A stretch of 64,000 nucleotides of DNA from Erodium maritimum (GCA_963921825.1 OY997590.1:54550012-54614011), one strand, 5' to 3'; positions 32,515 through 43,257 are shown, counted from the stretch's first letter. The notes: generated by a model not told the origin, from the sequence alone. Numbers and translations: made by a program.

Positions 32515-35148
32515 TGTAAGAACAGCCCCCGGTCGATCCCGGTCGAACCGGAAGTTTTCGGCGAAATTTGACTTTCAGCCGGAAAAGTCAACCGATGACT
32601 CCGAGGGTCATTCGGGACCTTTCCGGGGCCCAAAAAGCTTACCCGTCATAACGGTTAGCTTAGTTGGGCCGTTTCCTTTCAATTGACTATAATATTAGGT
32701 AAAGTCAACCCAGAATCTTTTCGGTCAAACCGCAGTCCGATTAAGAACTAAAATCTGATAAGTTGTTGTGCTGGAAATTAGCTGAGTAGTAGTGGTCCCC
32801 ACATGGATATGTGTCCATGCTTGCTTGGAAGGGAAGAAATGATTGTGTCTTGACCTTCTTACCCTTAATGGTTGCACTTGAGGAGTTAAGAACCCAAATG
32901 GCATTTTGGGACTTTCACAATTGGGTTAAAAGCACAAAAATGAGAAGAAATCAGCTCATTTGAGCATTGTTGGCTGAATTTTCAGAGAGAGAAAAAGGGA
33001 GAGAAAAGCTTAGAAGCTTGAGGAGGAAGAAAGGAGGAAAATGTTGCATTTTGGGCTTGGTTTCCACTCAAATCTCTTCAAAAACAAGAGATTCTTCTTC
33101 TACACTCCATTTCCAAGGTAATCATCAAACTCTTTTTCGTTTTTGGTGATTTATGGTTCATGGGTTTGAGGGAAAATGAAAAACATGGTTCGGGTTTGAA
33201 GCTTCAATGGTGGATGGTGATTTTTGAGGAAGAAAATGAGTCAGATGATTGGTTTTAGTTGGGATTTGAGTAGCTTTGTTGAAACCCCTTTGTTGGTATT
33301 GTATTGCTGAAGCTTTGGGTCTGTTTTGGGAGTTTTGTGGGTTCATCAATAGAGGTTTAGAGAAGGTTTTCGCAGAAAACGAGTTGGAGAAGAAAGGCTC
33401 TGGTCTGGCACGGAACGGAGCCCGGAGAGGGTCAGGTTCCGGCGCGGAACGCCGCCCGGAGAGGGCTAGGTTCCGGCACGAGAGCTCTGCACAAAACGAG
33501 CTTGGTCCCGGCACGGCATGCCGCGCGGACCGTGCCTGGTTCTGGGCCGTTCTGTGGCACGCGCCGGGTCTGGTTCCGGGCCGGTCTGTGGTGCGGTTCA
33601 GGTCTGGTACCAGGCCGGTTCGGGGCATGGGCCGGGTCGGATTCCGGGCCAGTGGGCCTTCTGAATTGGGCCTCGTTTCGGCCCATTTCTCATTTAGCCT
33701 ATGTTGGACTTTCGGGCTTAATTCAGTTAATTCTCGTTCTTTTCGCAACTGAATTAGTTTTGACTTGAGTTTTAATTGTGACAAAGGCTTCGGATCCGAG
33801 ATCGTCAGAGGAGGAGACCCGAGGACATAGTGAAGTGGAGGGGGAAGCGAGCCAGGACGTCAGCAGCTAAGAGTTGATCGTTGACTAATTTCGAGGTAGG
33901 GATCGTAGCGAATACCGGTTCAATTGTGGAGAGTTACTAGTATGCATGCTTGTTAATAATAATAACCGGAAAGGTTCTAGTTCGCATATAGGATGTGATT
34001 CACTAGAATAACCGCTTTCAATTACTTAATAACCGGACGAGTCGTAGTTGCATGTAGAATGTGATTCACTAGTTTAATCGCTTTTGTCTCTTGGGAAATT
34101 GTCGTGCTGGTAGAATGGCCATGTCGAGCCTTAGGGTTGCGTGTTGATTGAGATGCATGATACTTGCTGTAGGCGTTGTTTGAGAGTCTTAATCAGATTA
34201 TACTCGGTGTAGCATGTTGTGACTATGTGTGGACAAGTGTGCCGTGTTTGGTGTGTTGTGAACCTTTGGTTGTGATATGATCGGGTGAGTGATAGACCGA
34301 TTTGTGTGTTATGGTGAGTTGGGTCGGTTGTTATACCGTGGTCGAATTATGGTATTGTGATGCGTGTTATTCTCTTGTTGCGTGTTCCAAGAGGAGTTGT
34401 GTCTGGTATGATACCTGCACTAAGAGAGTATGCCAATGCTATGTGGTCTGGGAAAGCGTACGACCGAGGTATGTGCCGGTCCGATATACGTGAGGCCCTG
34501 ATTCTACGTGACAGGAAGACATCCGACTGAGGGATTTCCGGTCTGGGATGTTACCCCGATTCTACGTGACGGGAAGATGTCGGGACCGATGCTTCGTGTT
34601 CCGGTACGATATAAATGGGACGGGCTGCGATAGCCAGAGATGTTGGGATTGGTTGTACTAAGTTATGTATAGTACTGCTGTGTGTGCTGATTGGCTTTGT
34701 GCGTTGTATTTAGTTGCGATTTTGATCTTACGAGGGTGATTAGTGGTTAGTACTCGTTCCATGGGCGTTGTTGACAGTTATGCTTTGCTAGTATGCCCTA
34801 ATAGGACGGTTACTCGTGGTATTGAACTGATGTTCATAGCCTTAACTACTTTTCCTACTGAGCGAAAGCTCACCCCTTACCTTGTTGTGTTTCAGGTCTT
34901 GAGCGAGATTCGTACTAGCTGGATGCTCGATGCTTGGGAGCTTCCGAGGGTCCTAATCTAGCTTGTCTAGAGACGTACTGTTGTTTTGAACTCTTTTACT
35001 ACGTGTTTTTACCGAGCTGTTGACTCGTGTGGATTTTCGGAGCTTTAAATTGTTATTTGAGACCCTTTTTACATCTTTAGCTGCTTTATTAATTATTGTT
35101 TTAAGTTCACGTCTCGAGTCCGGTCAAAACCAGATTTGGGGCGTGACA
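32515..35148 (+). repeat. 3' LTR of the gypsy element
   Basis: 2,634 bp, nearly the same as the 5' LTR apart from scattered substitutions and a few short length differences. Its outer end is followed at once by the ACATA target copy. Confidence 0.92.
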
Positions 35149-35153
35149 ACATA

Positions 35154-36080
35154 CCTCGCCGTTCACGGCTGATACATACCTCTTCGTCCTCGATCTGGAT
35201 CTCGTGCGTGTCATTCTCATGGGAGGGTGATAGGGTTGAGGGCGACGATCTTTGGGAGTGATTTCACCGGAGATGGGGTTGAGGGCGGCGGTCTCTAAGC
35301 CTGATTTCACCAGCGATGGGTTTGAGGGAAACACTCTCCGAGAGTGAGTTCTTCGACGACCATTCATGTCTTCCCCGTTCACATATATGAGGACGTTGTT
35401 TTACAGATCTGACGAACTAGACCCACGAAACCATGGCTTCTACCGACCTTCGAGCTAGATCTAGAGCAAATTTCTGCTTTGTCGAGCCAGATCCTCGGAC
35501 ACACGATCTCGACGATGGCTTCAGCCCTCTGTCACCGCTCTGGAGCTTGTAATTTCTGACTCAATCCTCCTGCAATCTCACCGGAGCTCACTATTTTTGA
35601 CTCAAGCTTCTTGCAATCTCACCAGATCAACCTTCTACGACCTCTCCCCGACTCAGACCCATCTTCTTCCCTAACTTGCATACTTGGGAGCTCGAAAGGT
35701 TATGCCTCGCCTATTCGTCTACAACGGCGAACAATCCGTTCACCTCTTGCTCCAAGAGCTCAATGCCCTCGTTGTTGTTCAACGCCTTAGTATCCCTTGA
35801 TTTTTCATGTTGTTCAAAGTTTCCCTTAATTGTTCGTGTTTGTTTAGATCTGGTTGATCAAATCTAATTTGGATGAGAGGAACGATTACACGAAGTTACC
35901 CTCAGTTTGGTTGTTTGTGTTTGCTCGAAAGATAATCAATTTCAGTTTTTTTTAATAATTTAATTGAAAAATAATAAATTAATTAAAATATATAAAATTC
36001 TGATTTTGATTAAACAAATGATTTGTAAAAAAATATTTCAAGATAAATAAAATAGTTTTAATACAAATAATTATAATTAT
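35154..36080. other. Inner part of the Mutator-like element, unclassified
   Basis: A moderately GC-rich stretch with two small tandem duplications: a block of about 50 bp with GTTGAGGGCG and TGATTTCACC (35,230-35,335), and another with TTGCAATCTCACC (35,560-35,625). Short frames exist on both strands, none recognised. It could be a captured host fragment, as Mutator-like elements often carry, or the element's own leader. It becomes AT-rich after 35,880. Confidence 0.35.
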
Positions 36081-36089
36081 ATATATATA

Positions 36090-36551
36090 GAGTTGGTATC
36101 AGGTACAAACCACCCCTTATTGTGCAAACTACGAACCAATCTGAGGCATAGGATCCCCCCAAAGTGATGTCAGCAGAGCGCACCAGATGCTGACACGTGG
36201 GCAATAAATATATAAAACACCGCACCTTATTGTGCAAACTACAAACTCACCAGGTGCTGACACGTGGGCGCGCGCGCACACAGTGCTGATCGTTTTGCGC
36301 GCACAGTGCTGATTGTTTGCACGCACAATGCTGATAGTTTGCATTTATACCAAACTATCAGCACCCGCGCGCGCAAACGATCAGCACTGTGCGCGCGCGT
36401 GGTCAACACGCTCACGCGCGCGGGCAAAGGCGCGCGCGAAGCGGCCACGTGTCAGCATCGCGCGCGCTCTGCTGATGTCACTTTGACCGCATCCTGTTGC
36501 TTAGATTGGTTCGTAGTTTGCACAATAAGGGTGATTTTTATTGGATAGCTA

Positions 36552-36553
<2 letters not shown>
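36090..36553. mobile_element. TA-targeting palindromic element, family A, copy 1
   Basis: Ends carry inverted CCTTATTGTGCAAACTACGA blocks. The middle is a GC-rich alternating array (CACGTGGGCGCGCGCGC, CAGTGCTGA units) that folds on itself around 36,340-36,360. The left end motif is duplicated (36,112 and 36,224). Flanked on both sides by TA repeats. Confidence 0.75.
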
Positions 36554-36600
<47 letters not shown>

Positions 36601-36603
<3 letters not shown>

Positions 36604-36854
36604 AAGCTTTCAGGTACACACCACTCTTAGGATACAAATATGCGAACACCTTGTAAATCTGCGAAAATAAAATGTAATTACATTTTATGTTAGAGATATT
36701 ATATTTTTTTTATGTAAATCAAAATTAGGATAGCCTAACGTAAATGTAAATTGGAAATGTAAATCTACAGAAATAATTTGTAATTACATTTTATTTCCGC
36801 AGATTTACATGGTTCGCACCGTTTGTATTTTAAGGAAATGTGTACCTGAAAGCT

Positions 36855-36857
<3 letters not shown>
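36601..36857. mobile_element. TA-targeting palindromic element, family B
   Basis: 257 bp. Left end GGGAAGCTTTCAGGTACACA; right end, inverted, GATAGCTTTCAGGTACACA. The inner part holds a near-palindrome, AAATGTAATTACATTTTAT, that recurs inside family E. TA repeats on both sides. Confidence 0.8.
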
Positions 36858-36898
<41 letters not shown>

Positions 36899-36901
<3 letters not shown>

Positions 36902-37154
36902 GAACAATCAAGTACAAACCTTATTTCGGGTCAGAACGTCGAACTAATCTCGGTCATTGATTAACTAGATCGGATGGTCACCGAAATTCAGGGGGGTGGT
37001 GATTGATTACGAAATCAATTACAAGATATGCATTAATTAAAAAGATATTAAAAGATATGCATTAAATCTGTGCCATTAATTCTACATTCCAAGGGCCCAG
37101 ATTGAAAGTTCTACGTTCTGGCGAAAGATACAAGTTTGTACCTGATTGTTATCC
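36899..37154. mobile_element. TA-targeting palindromic element, family C
   Basis: 256 bp. Left end GGGGAACAATCAAGTACAAA; right end, inverted, GGATAACAATCAGGTACAAA. AGAACGT motifs sit inside both ends. TA repeats on both sides. Confidence 0.8.
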
Positions 37155-37172
37155 TATATATATATATATATA

Positions 37173-38891
37173 GACTTACTATCCACTAAAAACTACATGG
37201 CTCAATACAAACTAAGGACTAATTAAGGACGTTGGATGAGAAAATTTGAATGGATGAGATTTAAACTCATCAAAAATGGCATGTATTGTAATTTTATTAA
37301 ATTTCATTTTCTGTTTTGACTTTTCAAAATCAATAAGGCATATATTAGTCATTTCAGTACCTTATTTTAACCTAATCTGATTTCCGTTCTTCCATATCAC
37401 AGCCACAAAAATTCCATACACATCTTCATCCAAAACCTCAAATCCTCTCTAGATGAAATCTTCCCCCATAGGTCATGCAGGTTCTTTCTCGCCGCAACCT
37501 TCCAAATCGACAGGGTTCTAGTCCTTGACAGTCAAGCCAGTGGCACGGAAAGCACCGCCGCCTCGCCATCACTATGACTCGCCTCGCCACCATCAAAGCT
37601 GTTGTTGGGGAATAGGAGGTCGCGTTGTGGACCCAGATCGCCGCGTTTGGATCGCTACCGTGGAGCGTCACCCGTGTCCGATCTCCCGTGCCTGGCGGTG
37701 AAGCGTCGCTCATGTCGTGGAAAGCGATTCAACGTAACATAAGCTGAACGCACCAGTTCTGATTTTCAATCTCAGTACCGCAAATTGATTCATCTCTGGA
37801 GGTAATATATAAATGACACATGAATGTATCTTCAATGGTTTGGTTTAGTTGTTGTGTTCTTTTGATATTAATTTGATGTTAATTTTCATTTGTAGGTTGT
37901 TTTGTTGATATGTATTATTTTTAGTTTGAATTGGACAATGAAATAATGGAATTGGACAATCTATTGACAAATAAACAATATGTAACCACTGGAAATTGAT
38001 TGATTTTTCAGGAACATCACCCTCATGAGATGGAGATTTCTGTTATTCTAGCGTGAGATGATTCAAGAACATCAAACTCAGAAGATGGAGATTTGTTTTA
38101 TTCTAGTCCGGATGGAGCCAAAGTTCCATATTTGTTTCAATTTTTTAGTTTAAATGTTGTGGGTTATGTTAAATAGTTATGGTTTCGAAATGATACAATA
38201 AGATTCATAAAAATGAAACATCAAGTAAATGGACATGAAATATTATATTTAGAACTAAAAGTTGGTTCAAAATAAATATAACGAATGAGTTCTGCTAGAT
38301 GAAACATGATTTTTAGCTAGATGAAACAGTAAATTCTGCCAAATGAAATATTGTGTTTTGATGAGTTATATCAAATGAAACACGGGATTTAGCAAGATGA
38401 AATAAGGGGTTAAAACGAACGAAAATGAATATCAAATGAAACATTCAGTGTAACTATATGAAACAATGACTTATGCCAAATGAAACACTGAATTCATCAC
38501 GATGAAACATTGTATTCAAGCGAATGAAATTGAATACCATGTAAAACATTCAATTCTATCATATGAAACATTTAGAGGCAAGTAAGAGCTTCGTAATGGT
38601 AGTCGGATCTCACCGGAAAGTGGTCGAAGTTGGAAGAACTGAGCAAATGATACATTCAGTTCCACCAAATGAAACAATTTTAATGCTACAGTAACGCTAC
38701 AGTAACCATACAGTAAAAAAAATCAGATTCAATCTTTCCATTTAAAATGTCTAAAATATATTTAAAATTATTTTTATTTACACATATACCATTAATGAGA
38801 TCTTGTAATCTCATCCACTCACTTATTCTAATCTTATGGCCACAATTAGTCCTTAGTTTCTATTAAATCATTGGTTTTTAGTAGATAGTGT

Positions 38892-38893
<2 letters not shown>
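37173..38893. mobile_element. TA-targeting element, family D, 1.7 kb
   Basis: Left end GACTTACTATCCACTAAAAA; right end, inverted, GGACACTATCTACTAAAAA. Both ends then share AAACTAAGGACTAATT and a GATGAGAT motif. Much longer than its neighbours, with a GC-rich stretch at 37,440-37,740 (a 91-codon frame on the minus strand, not recognised) and an ATGAAACA repeat field. It may have captured foreign sequence. Confidence 0.75.
38180..38680. repeat. Field of dispersed ATGAAACA motifs
   Basis: About fifteen copies of ATGAAACA or close variants (ATGAAATA, ATGAAACG), spaced some 20-40 bases apart, on one strand within family D element. Spacers differ, so this is not a simple tandem repeat. Confidence 0.65.
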
Positions 38894-38922
<29 letters not shown>

Positions 38923-38926
<4 letters not shown>

Positions 38927-39265
38927 TGGTATCAAATACAAATCACCCCTTATTGTGCAAACTACGAACTCACCAGGTGCTGACACGTGGGCGTGCGCGC
39001 TGCTGGTGCGCGCGCATAGTGCTGACACGTGGCGCGCATAGTGCTAATAGTTTGGGCGCACAGTGCTAATAGTTTGGCACTGTGCTAAACTATTAGCACT
39101 GTGCGCGCCAAACTATTAGCATCGTGCGCGCGCGGGCAGAGGCGCGCGCGACTCTGCCACGTGTCAACATCGCGCGCGCTCTGCTGACGTCACTTTGACC
39201 GCATCCTGTGGCTTAGATTGATTCGTAGTTTGCACAATAAACATGGTTTTTACTGGATAGCTACC
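38923..39265. mobile_element. TA-targeting palindromic element, family A, copy 2
   Basis: 343 bp, same ends and GC-rich core as 36,090-36,553 (CCTTATTGTGCAAACTACGA, TGCTGACACGTGG, TTGACCGCATCCTGT). The core is an almost perfect hairpin centred at about 39,080. TA repeats on both sides. Confidence 0.8.
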
Positions 39266-39277
39266 CTATATATATAT

Positions 39278-39897
39278 GGAAGGTTTTGGCTACGAACCCA
39301 AACTGGGGTGAGAACTGTAAACTCCAATTGGGAGAATGACACATGGCAGAAATTTGGATGAAACATTTATTTTTTTCCAAGTTCGCTAATTTAATCATTC
39401 CCTCTTCGTTTTAACTCCGATTTTTTTATTCGTGCACCATTATTTTTATTTTTCCAAGATCTATATATAGAGATGCATATTAAATATATTTGGAGCATGG
39501 AAAAACAAAATAGGAAAAGTATGGCGTAACTATACAAACAAAATGCAATTTTACAGAAATAAAATGTAATTACATTTTAATTCCGCATATTTATATTTTA
39601 TTTCCATAAATTTACATTTTCTATGTTCATCCGATTCACATTACGTCACAGTTTTCATATTTTGATTTCCCGTGCTCCAAATATATTCAATATGCATCTC
39701 TATATATAGATCTTGGAAAAATAAAAATAATGGTGCAAGAATAAACAAAAATCGAAGTTAAAACAAAACGGGAATGATTAAATGAGCGAACTTGGAAAAA
39801 TAAATAAATGATCCATCAAAAATTCTGCCATGTGTCATTCTCCCAATGGGAGTTGGCAGTTCGCACTCCAATTGGGAGTTTGCAATAGAAACACACT
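39278..39897. mobile_element. TA-targeting palindromic element, family E
   Basis: 620 bp, almost entirely two inverted arms of about 250-300 bases sharing CTCCAATTGGGAG, GAGAATGACACATGGCAGA, TTTTTCCAAGTTCGCT and TATATATAGAGATGCATAT. The central part carries the family B-like AAATGTAATTACATTTTA. TA repeats flank it, weaker on the right. Confidence 0.8.
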
Positions 39898-39919
39898 CTA
39901 TATGTATATATTCAAAAAA

Positions 39920-40205
39920 AATAAAATAATACATTAATGCATTATTTAAAAAAATTAATAATTAAGATGGGTAAAATAGTAAATTAAAACTGGGGGATAT
40001 AATAGTCATTTTACTCTTAAGTCAAAAGTCAACTAAATTGACAAAGGGTAAAATGGTCATTTAACTTTCATCTATCATTTTTTTAACCTCAATGACTCAA
40101 AACGTTCGTGGACTGAACATTATGGCACCCAAATGTATAAAAAAAATATAAAGGTACCAAAAGGTCTGTGGACCGAACATAATGGTATCATAATGTATTT
40201 AACTC
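39920..40205 (-). repeat. Right TIR of the Mutator-like element
   Basis: Inverted partner of 23,931-24,210. Its inner edge begins just after the last TA-targeting element. Confidence 0.7.
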
Positions 40206-40214
40206 TTCTCATTT

Positions 40215-41340
40215 CTCCATAATTAGTCACTAGATGAAAAACTCTTGAACAACGATCTCTTTCCTTTACCCACAATAGTCAAGCCTTCTGACACCACAAA
40301 AGCGCTAAAAGTTTTGATTTTTGAATAATAAAGCATTCACTAATCCACGACTACACTATTTGTCTACCGTCAAATATCGGTCCTCCATAAGAAGTCCCAC
40401 CCCTCCACTTCCCCGACTAATCTCTCCATTTCCTTATCCAATCTCCTCAAAATAGATATATTTCAATCCTTGCACACATATTTGAAGTCTTTTTTTTTCT
40501 CCATAAAATAAACTCTGGTGCCCCAATCCTTCCAAAAATTCTCTACCAAAACCTAGAATCTATCATTCTCCAACCAAACGTTCAAAATTTTGAACGGTCG
40601 CGATCCTTATTCTACATCCTCTTTATACATCCAAACAGGCGTATGGTCTGAAAACCTCTAAGGCAAATTCTTTGAGTTAAAGAGCCAAACTCTGTCAAAA
40701 TCTCAACGTATATCAAGAATCTATCTATTTTCGAAGCTTGTTGCGCCTACCCGTACCATGTAAACTCAGCACCCACCATAGGAATATCAATCAGTTCAAC
40801 AATATGCACTGAATTCTCAAAAACAATCGAATCCGTTCAGAGGGTCACAACCCCTCTCTTCTCCGCCTATTCCAACGTAGTATTAAAATCCCACAATTCT
40901 GCTTTATCTCGTAAATTACATGGTGCGTAATATTCACCACACACATAAAAACGGGACGGTAGCATCCAACCCCACTAAAACAGTGCATTCTTCCACTTTT
41001 TTACCTTAAAAAAAGTTAATGTTCCAAATTGATAACAATCCTCAAGATTTTTCTTGTTCCTCTACTGAAGCCATCTCCCTATCCCCCTTAACTCACAGGT
41101 TCGAAGAAGAAAAAGGTGGGATTTATACAAGTTTAGATTCTTGGATTAAAACAAACTTGGGTCTATGCTTTGGAATTGCTTCCCGGATCATATTCCTCTT
41201 CTGTGTGGAAAAGGCTCCTCTCATGTTTCATGAGAGGAGAGCAAGTATCATTTTATACTTGGTCTCGACACGTCCCATATGCTCAGGATTTCGTGATCGT
41301 GTTCTGAATCTGATGCTAAAAAATCTTGCTCGGTGACATA
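40215..41340 (-). pseudogene. LINE ORF2 endonuclease domain
   Basis: Minus-strand translation shows the apurinic-type endonuclease in pieces: IPKHRPKFVLIQESKL (family form LFIQESK, with the catalytic Glu), a pre-GDFN region (FYVCGEYYAPCNLRDKAELW), LIDIPMVGAEFTW and KIDRFLIYVEI (family form RIDRFLVS), then decayed sequence to the Mutator-like insertion. Stops occur in several places. The N-terminal start is not defined. Confidence 0.7.
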
Positions 41341-41874
41341 CAAATCTCCTTCTGCGTCCAGGTCTCTTAAAACTGGCACATCGTGCCTTGTTTGAAAGTG
41401 ACCAAGCAATAAAACTGACCCTTTGTAGATGTTGATGTTCTCTTAGAAATCAAATATTATATTTCATCAAGGAAGATGTTCCTCTTGATTAGATAAATTC
41501 GATGTAAATCCAAAATAGTTCATTCAAGGTTTTCATCAGTTTAGGTTTTAATGATCTGTTTGGTTGGTGAGAAAAAAAAACACGAGAAAGCAAGAAAGTC
41601 ATCATTCCATTACTTCAATCATTCCAGTCAACCATACAGGACAAAAGTAGTTGAGCAAACTATTTTGATAATATCAGTACTAGGAAGTTACACAAGTCAA
41701 ACATGTTTGTGGAACTTTAAAGAGAACAAGTATCAACATTTATAGATCTTCAAACAAGAAACCTCAAATGAATCAAAAACAGAAAGTCAAGTTTAATGTT
41801 CACATCATTTCCAGGTATGCATAAACCTTAACGCGACAAAAAAAACACGTTGTTGACCGTATCAGAGATCTTCT
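41341..41874. other. Intergenic and 3' UTR of the peroxidase gene
   Basis: AT-rich, no coding frame supported. The part next to 41,875 is probably the peroxidase 3' UTR. No repeat recognised. Confidence 0.5.
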
Positions 41875-43207
41875 TCATGTATTAACAAATCCGCACATCT
41901 TCCTGACTTGTCCCGTGAGGAAGCTGTCTGAATTTGTGATGTTTCCCAATTTCACCATCGAATGGGAGAATTGCTCGAAGAACGCGAGTTGATCGAATGC
42001 ATATTTCTTGACAAGCTCCTTGGTTTGGACAGCGAGCATGCTGGAGTAGAGTTGTTGGTCTGAATTGAGAAGTCCTTGGCCTTTCAAGAGTGTATGGTAA
42101 AATGAGTTGTCGAATAGTTCAGGACTTACGTAGTCCATTGCTGTAACGTTGTTGGCTCCGCCGAGAAGAGATGGGCACGTAGCTTTCAAGTCTTGGAGGC
42201 GTGACTGGAAGACCGGATCCTTCTCCGAGGTTGATCCATACTCTCTTGCCCTGAAGCTGAAGCTGGCACAACGCGCCATTCCAATGGTGTGCGCACCTGA
42301 AAATGGCACGCTCTTAAAATCTTTTATCTTAATTATCATTCCTGTAAGTATGCGAGCTTACCTGAGAGAGCGACCATGTCCGTGACTGATAGGCCTTGGT
42401 AAAGGAACTTGGAAATGATGGAGAGCAAGCCCTCATCTCCGGTGGGAAGATTTGTGGTCGCGAGCTCCAAACTTGCAGTTGTGGAGTCCTTTCTTCCCAG
42501 AGGAACCTGCCAATAAGGTCCTCCAACCTACAAGTATCACACGAATCAACAGTTTGGTGCACCAAGATTAGATTAAACAAATGTTTCGATTGATTAGTTA
42601 TCCAATTTCTAATCTAATTAAGACCTATATGATGCAACTTCACAAACAGCTACAATAGGGGAATTAAGACTAAACAAAACTGTCCTAAGATTGAGGATAA
42701 GGCAACATAGGACACAAGTGTTACCAGAATGACAGCATCTCTAGCAGCAATGGTCAGAAGATCAGCGCACGAGACTATTCCAGGACACTCCGATTCAAGC
42801 TTGTTCTTGATCCTGTCCACAATCCTGAACCCTTGCAGTGAGTGCACATTGGGAGGAGCTTTCTTCTCTCCTGTCAATGTCTCGGTGTCCTCTAGTAACA
42901 CTGATCCGTCACAACCCTGCATCACCATTCATATTAGACTCCAGTTCTAGAACCAGTGTTGATACACAAAATCCATTACCTGCACGAAGCAATCATGAAA
43001 ATGGAGACGAAGAATCAAGGCAGCATTACGGGGATCTGACAGCACAGCACATTCCATTTCCTTCCTTACAATGTCAAGCACAGAAGGGCAAGAAGATGCA
43101 TAGTATTCTAGAGTCAGAGGAGGGTCATCGCTAGCATGCAATAAGCTGCTGAAGCTAAAGATCAATGATACAAAGAACATAAGCTGCATAACATTGAGAG
43201 CTGCCAT
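41875..43207 (-). CDS. PRX11: Class III peroxidase, PRX11-like
   Basis: A secreted haem peroxidase that oxidises phenolics and other wall substrates with hydrogen peroxide. Four exons: 43,207-42,980, 42,916-42,725, 42,527-42,362 and 42,296-41,875, all with GT/AG borders and consistent phase, giving 335 residues, the usual family length. Residues 1 to about 25 form a signal peptide. The distal haem site is [15 protein letters not shown] (Arg67, His71) and the proximal site GAHTIG (His198). Other typical stretches are [28 protein letters not shown] and NSDQQLYSS, and the end is [10 protein letters not shown]. The sequence resembles Arabidopsis peroxidase 11 closely from memory ([30 protein letters not shown]). 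Introns are 63, 197 and 65 bases. No defect is seen; the gene looks functional. The ATG is the first in frame ahead of the signal peptide. Confidence 0.95.
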
Positions 43208-43257
43208 TGCTGTGAAGGATGGGGACTTGAGAGTTGGTTGGACTTGGACTGTGGGGG

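Larger units (their letters stand above)
24398..35148 (+). mobile_element. Ty3/gypsy chromovirus (Tekay/Del-like), broken fossil
   Basis: A 10,751-bp element with ACATA target copies at 24,393-24,397 and 35,149-35,153. The 5' LTR is 24,398-26,941 and the 3' LTR 32,515-35,148 (TGTAAGAAC...GCGTGACA). An initiator-Met primer site, TGGTATCAGAGCC, follows the 5' LTR, and a purine tract lies at about 32,498-32,513. Internal parts in order: gag (from about 27,867), two CCHC knuckles (about 28,780 and 28,895), protease (DIGAS, about 29,240), RT (YRKLN, about 29,890), RNase H (about 30,540), integrase (about 31,200-31,900) and a chromodomain-like C-terminus (about 32,290-32,460). That order plus long LTRs indicates a chromovirus. 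It is broken, with reading frames interrupted in roughly six to ten places. The LTRs differ by a few percent by eye, suggesting an age of one to a few million years. Confidence 0.92.
36081..39905. repeat. TA microsatellites separating six palindromic elements
   Basis: Runs of TA lie at about 36,079-36,089, 36,554-36,600, 36,858-36,898, 37,155-37,172, 38,894-38,922, 39,266-39,277 and a short TATGTATATA after 39,897. Every gap between the six elements listed below is TA repeat and nothing else, so they form a continuous train in what was probably one microsatellite. Confidence 0.85.
23931..40205. mobile_element. Large Mutator-like element with about 280-bp TIRs
   Basis: Long inverted repeats: left end from 23,931 (GGTTTAAATATATTATGG, ATGTTCGGTCCACAAACGTT) and right end to 40,205 (inverted ATGTTCGGTCCACAGACC, ATACATTTGGGT, CCACGAACGTTTTGAG). 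The similarity continues inward to a shared TTTACCCTTT block. The 9-base flanks TTATCATTT (23,922-23,930) and TTCTCATTT (40,206-40,214) differ by one base, fitting a Mutator-type target duplication. About 10.8 kb of its 16.3 kb is the inserted gypsy element. I see no transposase, so it was non-autonomous or has lost it. Confidence 0.7.
20820..41340 (-). mobile_element. Old LINE ORF2, split by two DNA transposons
   Basis: One minus-strand LINE ORF2 is recognisable in three pieces, in the right order and orientation: endonuclease 41,340-40,215, linker and 5' RT 23,921-23,389, RT motif A 20,983-20,820. The gaps are filled by a Mutator-like element (23,931-40,205) and a PIF/Harbinger element (20,987-23,385), each with its own target duplication. 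All pieces have stops and frameshifts. The later RT, RNase H and 3' tail are not seen. Confidence 0.75.

Noticed and set aside
36554-36600. TA run as an origin or centromere signal
   Set aside because: It is a microsatellite between two inserted elements; no other support.
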